Positions 32,013 through 40,831 of a stretch of 58,070 bases of DNA are shown one piece after another. Made by a program: the position numbers and the translations under genes. Within the stretch, counting starts at the first letter, position 1, and each line of letters begins with the position of its first letter. Source of the DNA: Oscillospiraceae bacterium (GTDB lineage Bacteria > Bacillota > Clostridia > Oscillospirales > Ruminococcaceae); the NCBI GenBank assembly GCA_021203065.1, contig JAJQBX010000033.1, positions 1 to 58,070 of the forward strand, given 5' to 3'. The notes beneath the pieces were generated by a model. That model was not told the DNA's origin. It did not search any database and was given only the letters and a program-made list of their open reading frames with translations.

Positions 32013-32965
32013 AAAGAATTATAGCCATCCTAATGGCATCACTGCTCCTGCTGTCGCTCTGCGGCTGTGGGAGTAGTCTTAGTAGATACGAATCTATATT
32101 CACCGACCTCTTCGACACCGACTGCACTTTCACTGCCTATTGTAGCTCTGATGAAGAGTTTGAAGAGGTTTCAGCTGCCGTCTATGCTGAGCTTTCCCGC
32201 CTCGATGCCCTTTTTGACATCTACGACGGCGGGGAGGGGTCACTGAAAGAACTCAACGACACCGGAATCCTTGAGAATGCCGACGAGGATATTATCAACC
32301 TGTTGGAGCTCGGAATCAACTTCTATTCCCTCTCCGGTGGGAAGCTGAATATTGCGATGGGTTCGGTCTTAAGCCTCTGGCACGATGCCCGGGAAACGGG
32401 AATTCTCCCGGACGATAGCGAACTCGCAGAAGCAAGCAACCACTGCGACATAACCTGTCTTGCGATAGACGGCGACACTATCACCCTCGGCGACCCTGAT
32501 ATGTCAATCGACGTCGGGTCTATTGCGAAGGGCTACTCAGCAGATATTGTAGCTGAGCTTGTTAGCTCCTACGGTATAGAGAGCTTCGCCCTAGACCTCG
32601 GCGGCAACGTAAAGACCGTCGGCGAAAAGCCCACCGGCAAGTGGGTAATAGGCATTGAGGACCCCAACGGCGGCATCCTCAAAACGGTTGAGGTTTCGGA
32701 CCTCTCGGTCGTCACCAGCGGCGACTACGAGCGATACACCGTCATCGACGGCGTCACATATTCACATATTATAGATCCCGACACCCTCTATCCCGCTGAG
32801 TATTACCGCTCAGTGACCGTCATCTGCGAAAGCTCTTCCCTCGGCGATGTGCTTTCAACTTCGCTTTTCTGCATGGATGTTGAAAGCGGAAAAGAGCTGG
32901 CAAGCGAGATGGGGGTGGAGGTGATGTGGGTGTACGCTGACGGGTCGACGGAGTCGAATTCGTAA
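32009..32965 (+). CDS. apbE: FAD:protein FMN transferase ApbE (lipoprotein)
   Basis: Attaches FMN to threonines of RnfD and RnfG outside the cytoplasm. The signal peptide ends in a lipobox (LCGC, cysteine about 18). Core motifs are SGGKLNIAMGSVLSLW, DVGSIAKGYSADIV and ALDLGGNVKTVG. The ATGA overlap with rnfB ties it to the complex it matures. The last residues (STESNS) and the stop fall in a dispersed AATTCGTAAT repeat, so the original tail may be cut. Confidence 0.94.
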   Translation: MKRIIAILMASLLLLSLCGCGSSLSRYESIFTDLFDTDCTFTAYCSSDEEFEEVSAAVYAELSRLDALFDIYDGGEGSLKELNDTGILENADEDIINLLELGINFYSLSGGKLNIAMGSVLSLWHDARETGILPDDSELAEASNHCDITCLAIDGDTITLGDPDMSIDVGSIAKGYSADIVAELVSSYGIESFALDLGGNVKTVGEKPTGKWVIGIEDPNGGILKTVEVSDLSVVTSGDYERYTVIDGVTYSHIIDPDTLYPAEYYRSVTVICESSSLGDVLSTSLFCMDVESGKELASEMGVEVMWVYADGSTESNS

Positions 32966-32997
32966 TTCGTAATTCGTAATGCGTAATGCGTAATTAA
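32957..32997. repeat. Family C repeat ending apbE
   Basis: AATTCGTAATTCGTAATTCG, then TAATGCGTAATGCG, the longest copy of this motif; it supplies the apbE stop codon. Confidence 0.8.
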
Positions 32998-33009
32998 TGT
33001 GAGGGACAA

Positions 33010-33375
33010 ATGTTTAAGCATCTGAAAAACGATTTAATTCTCTTAGCCGCAATAATCGCCATCGCTCTGGGTCTATTCTGGGTCGAAAAAAGTCGAACTT
33101 TTCAGGACGGTACGACGGTTGTCATCACCCTGAGCGGCGAAACGTATGCCGAAGTGTCTCTGTCAGGGTCGAAAAAAGTCGAAATTCCGGTTGAGGGGCT
33201 TCTTACTGTCGTTATTGACGGGGGCGAGGTGTATGTCACCGACTCAACCTGCCCGGATGGGCTTTGCGAGAGGTCGGGGGCTATCTCGAAGAGCGGCGAG
33301 TCTATCGTCTGCCTGCCGAATGGGGTTGTTGTGAAGATAACCTCGGATGAACCGGAGTATGACTTCATCAACTGA
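33010..33375 (+). CDS. NusG domain II-containing membrane-anchored protein
   Basis: A 121-residue protein: one N-terminal membrane helix (LILLAAIIAIALGLFWV), then a small extracytoplasmic beta domain with DSTCPDGLCERSGAI and SIVCLPNGVVVKI. The fold is named after NusG domain II, but this is not a transcription factor; such proteins commonly accompany rnf/apbE and Gx transporter genes. Two copies of the 17-bp GGTCGAAAAAAGTCGAA element lie in frame (33081 and 33167), coding VEKSRTF and SKKVEI. Function unknown. Confidence 0.8.
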   Translation: MFKHLKNDLILLAAIIAIALGLFWVEKSRTFQDGTTVVITLSGETYAEVSLSGSKKVEIPVEGLLTVVIDGGEVYVTDSTCPDGLCERSGAISKSGESIVCLPNGVVVKITSDEPEYDFIN

Positions 33376-33378
33376 GAG

Positions 33379-33457
33379 GGTCGAAAAAGGTCGAAAAAGG
33401 TCGAAAAAAGTCGAACTTTGGGTCGAAAAAGGTCGAAAAAGGTCGAAAAAAGTCGAA
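33379..33457. repeat. GGTCGAAAAA tandem array
   Basis: About seven 10-bp units, in two blocks that each end GTCGAA(C/T)TT, fill the space between the NusG-II gene and the next start codon. Single copies lie inside coding sequence at 33081, 33167 and 39816. Confidence 0.9.
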
Positions 33458-33475
33458 TTTCAGGAGGGTCGGGTT

Positions 33476-33976
33476 TTGTCGAAAAGTAAAAAAATAGCCC
33501 TCTGTGGGGTGCTTGCGGGGCTTGCGTTTGCGCTGAGCTACATAGAAATGCTCCTCCCGTCAATCGGAATCGTCGGGGCGAAGCTGGGGCTTGCGAACCT
33601 TGCGGTGCTCATAGCACTATATTTATTCTCGTGGAGAGAAGCCGCCGCAGTTTCGGGGGTGAGGATAATCCTCTCATGGCTGATGTTCGGGAGCTTCACC
33701 GGGCTTATCTATAGCCTCTGCGGGGGAGTTTTGAGCCTCGCTGTGATGTCTATACTCAAAAAGATTGATAAATTCTCACCTGTCGGAGTCAGCATTGCAG
33801 GAGGAGTGGGGCATAATCTCGGACAGATTCTGGCGGCATTCGCACTCTTGGGCTCGGGAATTTTTGGGTATCTTCCGCTTCTCATAATCTTCGGCGCAGT
33901 TTTTGGCGGAATAATCGGCGTCGTGGCGGCGATTCTCATAAAAGCACTTAAGAAAGTGGTGAAAGCTGATGGATGA
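33476..33976 (+). CDS. Gx transporter (ECF S-component-like membrane protein)
   Basis: A 166-residue membrane protein with five or six helices and the family pattern ALCGVLAGLAFALSYIEML, GAKLGLANL and GGVGHNLGQILAA. It is often labelled heptaprenyl diphosphate synthase component I, but its build is that of an ECF-type substrate-binding component, probably for an isoprenoid or quinone precursor. TTG start, 7 nt after AGGAGGG; the open frame upstream is translated repeat and is excluded. It overlaps tcdA by 8 nt. Confidence 0.82.
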   Translation: MSKSKKIALCGVLAGLAFALSYIEMLLPSIGIVGAKLGLANLAVLIALYLFSWREAAAVSGVRIILSWLMFGSFTGLIYSLCGGVLSLAVMSILKKIDKFSPVGVSIAGGVGHNLGQILAAFALLGSGIFGYLPLLIIFGAVFGGIIGVVAAILIKALKKVVKADG

Positions 33977-34679
33977 AATCTTTTCAAGAACGGAAAATTT
34001 ACTCGGAGCTGAGGCTTTAAAAGCTCTTAAATCCAGTCATATAGCCGTTTTCGGCATAGGCGGAGTTGGCGGCTATGTCTGCGAGATGCTCGCCCGCACT
34101 GGAGTAGGCTCTCTCAGTCTTTTTGACAGCGACGAGGTGTCACTCTCCAACCGCAACCGGCAGATTATCGCCCTTTCGAGCACCACCGGAAGACCGAAGG
34201 TGGAGGTCATGCGTGAGCGAATCCTCGACATAAATCCCGAAGCAAAAGTATGCCCCCACAACATTTTCTATAACGAAGAGACTGCCGGGGAGATTGATTT
34301 ATCCGAATATACCTATATCGCCGACTGCATCGACACCGTCAGCTCGAAGCTTCTTCTCATTGAGCGAGCCAAGGCTTGCGGCACGCCGATTATAAGCGCA
34401 ATGGGTGCCGGAAACAAGCTCGACCCGACCCGCTTCGAGGTCGCCGACATCTACAAGACCTCCGTCTGCCCGTTAGCCCGGACGATGCGCCATGAGCTTA
34501 AGAAGCGAGGCATCAGAGACCTCACGGTGGTCTATTCAAAGGAAGAACCGATGAAGCCAAGGGAGGGAATTTCCGAAAACGGACGGCACATCCCGGCAAG
34601 CGTGGCGTTTGCGCCGGCGGCGTGTGGGATTGTGATGGCGGGGGAGATTGTCAGAGCCATAATCGGCGGCGGAGACTGA
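33969..34679 (+). CDS. tcdA: tRNA threonylcarbamoyladenosine dehydratase TcdA
   Basis: ThiF/E1-like enzyme that cyclises t6A37 to ct6A in an ATP-dependent reaction. The ATP-binding loop is AVFGIGGVGGYVCEMLAR (about 25-42), followed by DSDEVSLSNRNRQ and, around 118, ADCIDTVSSKLLL. KLDPTRFEVADIYKT and CPLARTMR are typical of this subfamily. The 236-residue length is normal. Last gene of the rnf-led block. Confidence 0.9.
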   Translation: MDEIFSRTENLLGAEALKALKSSHIAVFGIGGVGGYVCEMLARTGVGSLSLFDSDEVSLSNRNRQIIALSSTTGRPKVEVMRERILDINPEAKVCPHNIFYNEETAGEIDLSEYTYIADCIDTVSSKLLLIERAKACGTPIISAMGAGNKLDPTRFEVADIYKTSVCPLARTMRHELKKRGIRDLTVVYSKEEPMKPREGISENGRHIPASVAFAPAACGIVMAGEIVRAIIGGGD

Positions 34680-34717
34680 AGTCTCCTTGCCGAGCTATTT
34701 CGCCTGCGGCGAAATAG

Positions 34718-34839
34718 CACCCCTCAGTCAGCTTCGCTGACAGCTCCCCTTAACAGGGGAGCCAATAGCAACCTCTCATAGAATGCAAAAAGCCTCCCCT
34801 GTCAAGGGGAGGGGGACCGGCGAAGCCGGTGGAGGGGTG
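34718..34839. repeat. Family A MITE-like repeat
   Basis: Complete copy (arm 1, short AATAGCAACC centre, arm 2) flanked by GCTATTTCG and CTATTTTCGG hairpin modules. Nothing else is seen between tcdA and the next promoter. Confidence 0.85.
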
Positions 34840-34896
34840 CTATTTTCGGCAACGCCGAAAATAGCGCAGTTTGCAAAGCAAACTGCAAATTACCCC

Positions 34897-34925
34897 TTGA
34901 GAATTCCCCAGCAATGTGCTACAAT
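34897..34925 (+). promoter_or_regulatory. Promoter of the ACT protein gene
   Basis: TTGAGA and TACAAT with a 17-bp spacer. Confidence 0.75.
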
Positions 34926-34958
34926 ACTAAAGACAAAACTCTTGAAAGGATGTCAGGA

Positions 34959-35228
34959 ATGAAAGCTGTAATTTCTGTTATCGGTCATGACGAGGTCGGA
35001 ATCTTGGCAAAGGTCTCCTCGATGTGCGCCGAATATAATGCAAACGTGACCGAGGTCACACAATCTGTCCTGCAGGACGTATTCGCAATGGTCATGCTCG
35101 TCGACATATCAAAGCTCAGTATCCCGCTAAGTGAACTCTCCGACAGGATGAGCGAGCTCGGAAAGTCTCTGGGGCTTTCCATCTATGTCATGCATGAGGA
35201 CATTTTTAACTCGATGCATCATATTTAA
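34959..35228 (+). CDS. ACT domain protein, UPF0237 type
   Basis: An 89-residue protein made of one ACT domain: KAVISVIGHDEVGILAKVS (1-20) with the conserved Asn-Val-Thr-Glu strand YNANVTEVTQSVLQDVFAM. ACT domains bind amino acids or similar ligands. This type is usually encoded directly before a UPF0210/PFL gene, as here, suggesting a regulator-enzyme pair. AAAGGATG precedes the start; an ATG three codons upstream is possible. Confidence 0.88.
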   Translation: MKAVISVIGHDEVGILAKVSSMCAEYNANVTEVTQSVLQDVFAMVMLVDISKLSIPLSELSDRMSELGKSLGLSIYVMHEDIFNSMHHI

Positions 35229-35260
35229 TCGCCTACGGCAATGCGCCTCCTGCGGAGGCG

Positions 35261-35386
35261 CACCCCTCAGTCGCACTTCGTGCGCCAGCTCCCCTTGACA
35301 GGGGAGCCAATAGCAACCTCTCATAGAATGCAAAAAGCCTCCCCTGATAAGGGGAGGGGGACCGTGCGAAGCACGGTGGAGGGGTG
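35261..35386. repeat. Family A MITE-like repeat between the ACT and UPF0210 genes
   Basis: Complete copy with a GCGCCTCCTGCGGAGGCGC hairpin module on the left. The same AATAGCAACCTCTCATAGAA centre as the copy at 34718 makes the two recent sisters. Confidence 0.85.
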
Positions 35387-35458
35387 CTGTTTCGGCAACG
35401 CCGAAACAGCAAGTTTGGCGCAAGCCAAACTTATTAAGCAACAAAGGAGACAAATCCA

Positions 35459-36814
35459 GTGATAAATCTCAGCGACATACTTGAAACTATACGGATGATT
35501 CAGGATGAGAACCTTGACATCCGGACTATTACCATGGGCATTTCGCTTCTTGATTGCATCGACACCGATATTGACAGGGCTTGCGAGAAGGTTTACGAGA
35601 AGATCACCCGCAAAGCAGAAAATCTCGTCAGGGTCGGAACGGAAATCGAGAAGGAGTACGGAATCCCGATCATCAACAAGCGGATTTCCGTGACGCCAAT
35701 TGCGATGGTCTCGGCGGCTTGCCATGAGAGCCCGATTAAATTCGCCAAGGCTATGGACAGAGCGGCGGCGGCTGTCGGAGTGAACCTCATCGGCGGATAT
35801 TCTGCACTCGTGCAGAAAGGCTTTGCGGCTGGGGACAGGGAGCTTATCGAGTCTATCCCGGAGGCGTTGGCGGTCACTGAGCGGGTATGCTCGTCGGTAA
35901 ACATCGGCTCAACCAAGGCGGGAATCAACCTTGACGCATGCAGGATGATGGGCGGTATTGTCAGAAAAACTGCGGAGCTGACGGTCGATAACGACTGCTT
36001 CGGGGCTGCGAAGCTCGTCGTCTTCTGCAACTCGGTTGACGACAACCCGTTCATGGCGGGAGCTTACCACGGAGTAGGAGAACCCGACTGCATCATCAAT
36101 GTCGGCGTTTCCGGACCGGGTGTTGTCCGCTCAGCTCTCAAGAAGAATCCGGACGCAAATATAAACGAAGTAGCTAATATTATAAAAACAACCGCATATA
36201 AAATCACCCGTGTAGGGCAGCTTGTCGGAGTTACGGCTTCCGAAAGACTCGGAGTGCCCTTTGGAATCGTCGACCTGTCCCTCGCCCCAACCCCCGTTGT
36301 CGGCGACAGCGTTGCGCACATCTTGGAAGAGATAGGCTTGGAGCAGTGCGGAGCTCCGGGAACTACTGCGACTCTGGCACTCCTCAATGACGCAGTCAAG
36401 AAAGGCGGAGTTATGGCATGCTCCTCCGTCGGAGGGCTTTCGGGCGCATTCATCCCCGTTTCTGAAGACGCAGGAATGATAGACGCCGCAGTGAGCGGAT
36501 CACTGACGATTGAGAAGCTTGAAGCGATGACCGCCGTCTGCTCGGTGGGGCTCGACATGATTGCCGTCCCCGGCGACACGACGGCAGACGCCATCGCCGG
36601 CATCATCGCCGACGAAGCGGCGATAGGAATGGTCAACTCAAAGACAACGGCAGTAAGAATCATCCCCGCAATCGGCAAAAAAGAGGGAGAAGAGCTCGAC
36701 TGGGGCGGACTTTTCGGCAGAGCCCCGATAATGAGGATCAACACAAAATCGCCCTCCCGATTCATAAACCGTGGAGGACAGATTCCTGCACCGATGCATA
36801 GTTTGAAGAACTGA
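35459..36814 (+). CDS. UPF0210 (PFL/DUF711) family protein
   Basis: A 451-residue protein with the family stretches [51 protein letters not shown] and [26 protein letters not shown]. The fold resembles pyruvate formate-lyase-like barrels, but the catalytic role is unknown. GTG start, 10 nt after AAAGGAG. The ACT gene upstream belongs with it, although a MITE-like repeat now lies between them. Confidence 0.88.
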   Translation: MINLSDILETIRMIQDENLDIRTITMGISLLDCIDTDIDRACEKVYEKITRKAENLVRVGTEIEKEYGIPIINKRISVTPIAMVSAACHESPIKFAKAMDRAAAAVGVNLIGGYSALVQKGFAAGDRELIESIPEALAVTERVCSSVNIGSTKAGINLDACRMMGGIVRKTAELTVDNDCFGAAKLVVFCNSVDDNPFMAGAYHGVGEPDCIINVGVSGPGVVRSALKKNPDANINEVANIIKTTAYKITRVGQLVGVTASERLGVPFGIVDLSLAPTPVVGDSVAHILEEIGLEQCGAPGTTATLALLNDAVKKGGVMACSSVGGLSGAFIPVSEDAGMIDAAVSGSLTIEKLEAMTAVCSVGLDMIAVPGDTTADAIAGIIADEAAIGMVNSKTTAVRIIPAIGKKEGEELDWGGLFGRAPIMRINTKSPSRFINRGGQIPAPMHSLKN

Positions 36815-36819
36815 GAAAA

Positions 36820-36848
36820 CCCCTCCACCACCGGCTTCGCCGGCGGTA
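36820..36848. repeat. Fragment of family A repeat
   Basis: CCCCTCCACCACCGGCTTCG only (arm 2 tip), next to the UPF0210 stop codon. Confidence 0.6.
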
Positions 36849-36854
36849 GCGGAG

Positions 36855-36891
36855 CAAAAAAACACCGCCCAGAATTTGGGCGGCATTTTTT
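36855..36891. terminator. Bidirectional terminator
   Basis: CCGCCC/GGGCGG stem between A7 and T6 runs serves the convergent UPF0210 and lipoprotein genes. Confidence 0.9.
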
Positions 36892-36905
36892 AATTCGTTT
36901 TGGAA

Positions 36906-37262
36906 TTACTCAGCATTCGGACCATAGTAGATGGTGCTGGTGTCGAGATCCTGCATTGCATCCATTGTCGAGTCGTAAATGAACTCGGTTACTTCGCCGC
37001 TTGAAGCGGTGAAGGTGACGATGCTGGAAACACCGGACTCATTCTGCTCGAGAACGTAGGTGCCCTCATAAGAGTTTGTGTCGTTCATGGTGTTGTAGAT
37101 CTTCATTGTTCCGCTTTCGCCGTCATACTCGCCAACCTCGACAACCAAGGTTCCTGAGCTGTCGGTGTAGGTGCCGACTGCGGGCTCAACAACGGTTCCG
37201 CAAGCAGTGAAGCAGCAGATAACCATGACCATTACGAGTGCTACAGAAATTATTTTCTTCAT
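36906..37262 (-). CDS. Small secreted lipoprotein of unknown function
   Basis: A 118-residue protein with a signal peptide ending in lipobox FTAC (cysteine about 21). The mature part is a short beta-rich, acidic domain (GTYTDSSGTLVVEVGEYDG) that I cannot assign; it looks like the small lipocalin-like or META-like lipoproteins common in gut Clostridia. GGGGG precedes the ATG. Monocistronic with a strong promoter. Confidence 0.75.
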   Translation of the reverse strand: MKKIISVALVMVMVICCFTACGTVVEPAVGTYTDSSGTLVVEVGEYDGESGTMKIYNTMNDTNSYEGTYVLEQNESGVSSIVTFTASSGEVTEFIYDSTMDAMQDLDTSTIYYGPNAE

Positions 37263-37343
37263 GTAACTTATCCCCCGATAAAATTTATTTTAGTCAATCA
37301 GACTGATGTCAATACGAATCCGTCATATGACTATCGCCTTATT

Positions 37344-37372
37344 ATTATAACTCTAAAAACTCATCCTGTCAA
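37344..37372 (-). promoter_or_regulatory. Promoter of the small lipoprotein
   Basis: TTGACA and TATAAT on the minus strand, 17-bp spacer, followed by a leader of about 75 nt with no clear fold. Nothing else is seen in 37263-37456. Confidence 0.88.
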
Positions 37373-37456
37373 CTACTATTTAAAAAGTTACAAATAAGAT
37401 TGTGCGATTTGCACCAAAAATAGGGTTGAAATCTATGCAAACTGCCCAAAAACCGG

Positions 37457-37909
37457 TCAGATTTCCTTGAGTCTTGGCTCTGAATCGCTGTCAAAAGCCT
37501 TGATAGCGAAGTACTGGATGATGACACGCCGGGTGATGATGCCTATAAACGTCCCGCTGTCGTCCACAACCGGCACAAAATTCTGATTCATCGCAAGCTC
37601 AATAAGCTCCTCCATCGAGGCTGTTATCCGGACTGCGGTGAAGCGGTCGTGCCTCTTGATAATGTCCCGAAGCCGGAGCTCCTCGGCGTCATAGATGGAA
37701 ACCCCGTCGGTGTCCTCGACCGACTCGTCGAGCATATACCATAAGAAATCGCCCTCGGTGACAGTCGAGACATACTTCCCGTCCCGGGAGATAACCGGAA
37801 TGGATGAATACCCATGCCTCTTCATCTTCTCAAGCGACTGCCTGATGGTGTAATCGTCATAAAGGTATGCGACGTCTTTTTTCAAGGTGAGAAAGAATGC
37901 TATGTTCAT
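37457..37909 (-). CDS. CBS-domain pair protein
   Basis: A 150-residue protein made of two CBS motifs: DDYTIRQSLEKMKRHGYSS with PVISRDGKYVSTVTEGDFL (about 18-55), and ITASMEELIELAMNQNFV with VVDDSGTFIGIITRRVII (about 95-133). Such modules bind adenosyl nucleotides and act as energy or ion sensors. There is no fused catalytic domain and no clear partner gene. GGAGC lies 5 nt before the ATG. Confidence 0.88.
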   Translation of the reverse strand: MNIAFFLTLKKDVAYLYDDYTIRQSLEKMKRHGYSSIPVISRDGKYVSTVTEGDFLWYMLDESVEDTDGVSIYDAEELRLRDIIKRHDRFTAVRITASMEELIELAMNQNFVPVVDDSGTFIGIITRRVIIQYFAIKAFDSDSEPRLKEI

Positions 37910-37956
37910 TTTATGCTCCGTTATTGTAATGTGCCAATGCGCTCCCTTTGGTCGCG

Positions 37957-38094
37957 CACCCCTCAGTCAGCTTCGCTGACAGCTCCCCTTATCAGGGGAG
38001 CCATAACTGCTCCTACCATAGGTTTTTAGATTAGGATGCTATTGCCTCCCCTGTCAAGGGGAGGGGGACCGCCGGCGAAGCCGGTGGTGGAGGG
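37957..38094. repeat. Family A MITE-like repeat
   Basis: Complete copy; its last bases lie at the stop codon of the VanY-type gene. Confidence 0.85.
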
Positions 38095-38095
38095 G

Positions 38096-39190
38096 TTACT
38101 CCGTAATCCCAAGATATTCCTCCAGACACAATCCGCTTGCCTGAATGTCTGCGGCGTATTTGACGCCGACATAGCGGTAGTGCCACGGTTCGTAGACGAA
38201 GCCGGTTATGTCCTCCTTGCCCTCAGGGTAGCGGAGGATGAAGCCGTATTCGGCGGCGTGCTCCTGAAGCCAAGCAAATTCCTCTGTCTGATCAAAATCA
38301 GTGTAGGTGTCCCAGTCGTTTTCGGTGATGATGTCTACCACCAAGCCCGCATTGTGCTCAGAGCCTCCGGCAGGAGCGATATTCTGAGCAGTGTCGGCAT
38401 AAGCCTCCTCATAGGTCATGCCGTCGTCCTCCATCCGGGACTCAACGTTACGATCAAACAGCTTCTGCTGATAGGCAACCGTTCTGTATGCGGAAAGAAC
38501 TTTGAGGTTGATTCCGTCCGCAGCTGCCGCTTCTATCATCAGCTTGCAGTAGTAGGCGGCGGTTTTCTCCATCTCATAGCTGCCCTGAACCGTGTCGGTC
38601 TCAATCTTATAGTCGTCAGGAAGAAGATTAGTCTTGTTGACCAAGATGAGATAGTCCTCCTCCGTCTGGAAGTAATACTCATCGTCCGAATCAAGGGTGG
38701 TGTATTCGTCCTCAGTGATGACCTCGTCCTCCCTTAAGTAATCTCCGCTGACATAGCCGGTTGTGCCGTTATAATCTATCCGATACCAGCCGTTCGAGAC
38801 CTCGCCGGTGACGGTGACCGCCTCGCCGACGGTGAGCTGACCCAGTGCTTCGTACAATGCATCCGGACCTTCCCGGACGTTGAGTGGGTCGGTGGCGTAC
38901 ATGGTGACAGCCTCAATCTCGGTGACCTCATAGGAGACGGTCTGCGCCTCGTCGGAAGTCTCATCATCCGAAGACTCTTCGTCCTCGGAAGCGTTCATCC
39001 CGGAAACGTCGTCGGTTGACTCCTCGGGGGAGGTGGTTATCTCTTCCTCCTCTTGATCCGGAGCTTCGGTGACAATCCCCTCGGTGGTGACGTCGCCAGA
39101 AACAACTGCTTCGTCTCCAGCCTCATTTGAACAAGCGACCAGACTTATTAACAGCACCGCCGCAATTGTGGCGGAAAGTAGTCTTTTCAT
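38096..39190 (-). CDS. SH3b-VanY-type D-alanyl-D-alanine carboxypeptidase lipoprotein
   Basis: Cell-wall peptidase trimming stem peptides. Signal peptide with lipobox LVAC (cysteine 20), a long acidic Glu/Ser/Asp linker (about 25-85), an SH3b domain (TDPLNVREGPDALYEALG...YVSGDYL), then a VanY/peptidase M15B domain with SAYRTVAYQQKLF, the zinc motif SEHNAGLVVD and EPWHYRYVG. The second of two close ATGs is chosen because GAGAGG is 10 nt before it. No vancomycin-resistance genes are nearby, so a housekeeping role is likely. Confidence 0.9.
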   Translation of the reverse strand: MKRLLSATIAAVLLISLVACSNEAGDEAVVSGDVTTEGIVTEAPDQEEEEITTSPEESTDDVSGMNASEDEESSDDETSDEAQTVSYEVTEIEAVTMYATDPLNVREGPDALYEALGQLTVGEAVTVTGEVSNGWYRIDYNGTTGYVSGDYLREDEVITEDEYTTLDSDDEYYFQTEEDYLILVNKTNLLPDDYKIETDTVQGSYEMEKTAAYYCKLMIEAAAADGINLKVLSAYRTVAYQQKLFDRNVESRMEDDGMTYEEAYADTAQNIAPAGGSEHNAGLVVDIITENDWDTYTDFDQTEEFAWLQEHAAEYGFILRYPEGKEDITGFVYEPWHYRYVGVKYAADIQASGLCLEEYLGITE

Positions 39191-39240
39191 AAAAATCATG
39201 CCTCTCTATATTACGATATGTAATTCCAGATTATGCTATC

Positions 39241-39269
39241 ATTATACCACAGCCGCCAGCGGTTGTCCA
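39241..39269 (-). promoter_or_regulatory. Promoter of the VanY-type gene
   Basis: TGGACA and TATAAT on the minus strand, 17-bp spacer. Confidence 0.7.
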
Positions 39270-39319
39270 TAACATTCAGGAAATCTTAATTGAATTGTAA
39301 CCGTTCGACAGGATTTTTT

Positions 39320-39344
39320 CAATGTACAATGTACAATGTACAAT
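39320..39344. repeat. CAATGTA tandem array
   Basis: Three and a half 7-bp units, the reverse complement of the ATTGTAC unit at 20.6 kb. Confidence 0.85.
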
Positions 39345-39383
39345 GAAATTATCGCCTGACGGCGATGCGCCCCTTACGGGGCG

Positions 39384-39527
39384 CACCCCTCCACCACCGC
39401 ACTTCGTGCGGCGGTCCCCCTCCCCTTGACAGGGGAGGCTTTAACTGCCTTAACTAAAAATTTGTATGAAGCACAAATAGGCTCCCCTGATAAGGGGAGC
39501 TGTCAGCCGCAGGCTGACTGAGGGGTG
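39384..39527. repeat. Family A MITE-like repeat upstream of spoIIP
   Basis: Complete copy, arm 2 first, closely resembling that at 5971. With the array above it fills the gap before spoIIP. Confidence 0.85.
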
Positions 39528-39592
39528 CGCGAGCCAAAGGCGAGCGCATCTCTGTCAAAGGCGGCGACTATCCCGAGAAAGGAGCTACAACC

Positions 39593-40744
39593 ATGCGCAT
39601 TGACCTCACCAACCGCAAAGCCTCGCTCACCGAATTTGTTGCCGGTGGGCTTCTGGCGTTTACAATCTTTACTGCCCTCGGCTTGATTGCGCTTGCCACT
39701 TGGGGCGAGAGTTCGATGGAGGTGCTTGAGCGGCTCACTCTTGCTTCGGCGGGGGCTTCTCTTTCTGAGGAAGAACCGTCGTACGAAGAGCCCACCGGGG
39801 GAGTGGGCTCTGAAAGGTCGAAAATAGTCGAAAATCTCTTGGGGCTATCGGGCTCTTGGGCTATCGATGAAGCACCTGAGGAGACAGAAGACCCTCTTAA
39901 CGAGGAGGAAGAGCCTTCCTCGCCGCTTCCATACCCAGATGAATTCAACACCCTTGGCGGGGAGATTATCCGCAAAACCTATTCCTACAGCGAAACCTCA
40001 ACAACCGTGAGCCTCCCGGGCGGGGGAATGCTCCGCAATTCAACAGACATCGACACCGATTATCTTCTTTCAGAAGCGGAGAAAGATGTCGATTTCACGA
40101 TTGAGATTGACAATGATGAGCCGCAGGTGCTTATCATACATACTCACACGACAGAGAGCTACGAGCCCTATGCAAGAACCGCCTATGACGACACATTCAA
40201 TTCGAGGACAACCGACCTTGACAAAAGCGTCGTTGCCGTCGGGGACGAGATTGCCTCTGCACTCGAAGCCGCCGGCATCGCCGTCATCCACGACACTGAG
40301 CTCTATGACTACCCGCAATACACCGGAGCTTATGACCGCTCTGCGGAAGCTATCGAAGCATACTTAGAAGAATACCCCTCTATTAAAATAGTCATCGACA
40401 TCCACCGTGACGCCATCGAGTCGGACGGCGTGAGGTATGCGCCCATCTGCGAAATTGACGGCGAAACAGCGGCGCAGGTGATGATAATAGTAGGCTGCCT
40501 CAACGTGCCAAATTATCGGTATAACCTCCGGTTTGCCGCAAAACTCCAATCTAAATTAGAGACCGACTACCCCGGCTTAACCCGCCCTATACTCTTCACA
40601 GAGCGGAACTACAACCAAGAGCTCACCCACGCCAGCATCCTCATCGAAGTCGGCTCAAGTGCCAATTCTATCGACGAGGCGGTCTATGCAGGGAAGCTGG
40701 TGGGGATGGGGCTGGCGGAAATGTTAGGAGAGCTGGCAGAATAA
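39593..40744 (+). CDS. spoIIP: Stage II sporulation protein P
   Basis: Amidase/endopeptidase that degrades septal peptidoglycan during forespore engulfment. An N-terminal membrane anchor (about 15-37) is followed by an acidic linker and the catalytic domain, with HTHTTESYEPYAR (zinc-binding histidine and glutamate, about 183), DIHRDA (about 266) and SILIEVGSSANSIDEA near the end. AAAGGAG precedes the ATG. Its partner spoIID is not in the window. A GGTCGAAAATAGTCGAA repeat copy lies within the linker (39816). Confidence 0.93.
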   Translation: MRIDLTNRKASLTEFVAGGLLAFTIFTALGLIALATWGESSMEVLERLTLASAGASLSEEEPSYEEPTGGVGSERSKIVENLLGLSGSWAIDEAPEETEDPLNEEEEPSSPLPYPDEFNTLGGEIIRKTYSYSETSTTVSLPGGGMLRNSTDIDTDYLLSEAEKDVDFTIEIDNDEPQVLIIHTHTTESYEPYARTAYDDTFNSRTTDLDKSVVAVGDEIASALEAAGIAVIHDTELYDYPQYTGAYDRSAEAIEAYLEEYPSIKIVIDIHRDAIESDGVRYAPICEIDGETAAQVMIIVGCLNVPNYRYNLRFAAKLQSKLETDYPGLTRPILFTERNYNQELTHASILIEVGSSANSIDEAVYAGKLVGMGLAEMLGELAE

Positions 40745-40787
40745 TCGGCTACGCCGATGCGCCCCTTGCGGGGCAACAAATGCACAC

Positions 40788-40820
40788 AAAAACCTCCCAC
40801 CAATCTCAGTGGGAGGTTTA
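40788..40820. terminator. Terminator between spoIIP and gyrA
   Basis: AAACCTCCCAC/GTGGGAGGTTT stem; the T run is best in the gyrA direction (TTTTTGTG). Confidence 0.85.
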
Positions 40821-40831
40821 ATGTTATCTGC

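Noticed and set aside
33347-33475. N-terminal extension of the Gx transporter rich in VEKGRKRSKK
   Set aside because: It is only the translated GGTCGAAAAA array; a TTG with AGGAGGG lies right after it.
38096-39190. Vancomycin resistance gene
   Set aside because: VanY-type peptidases are common housekeeping enzymes; no vanA/H/X/S/R genes are present.
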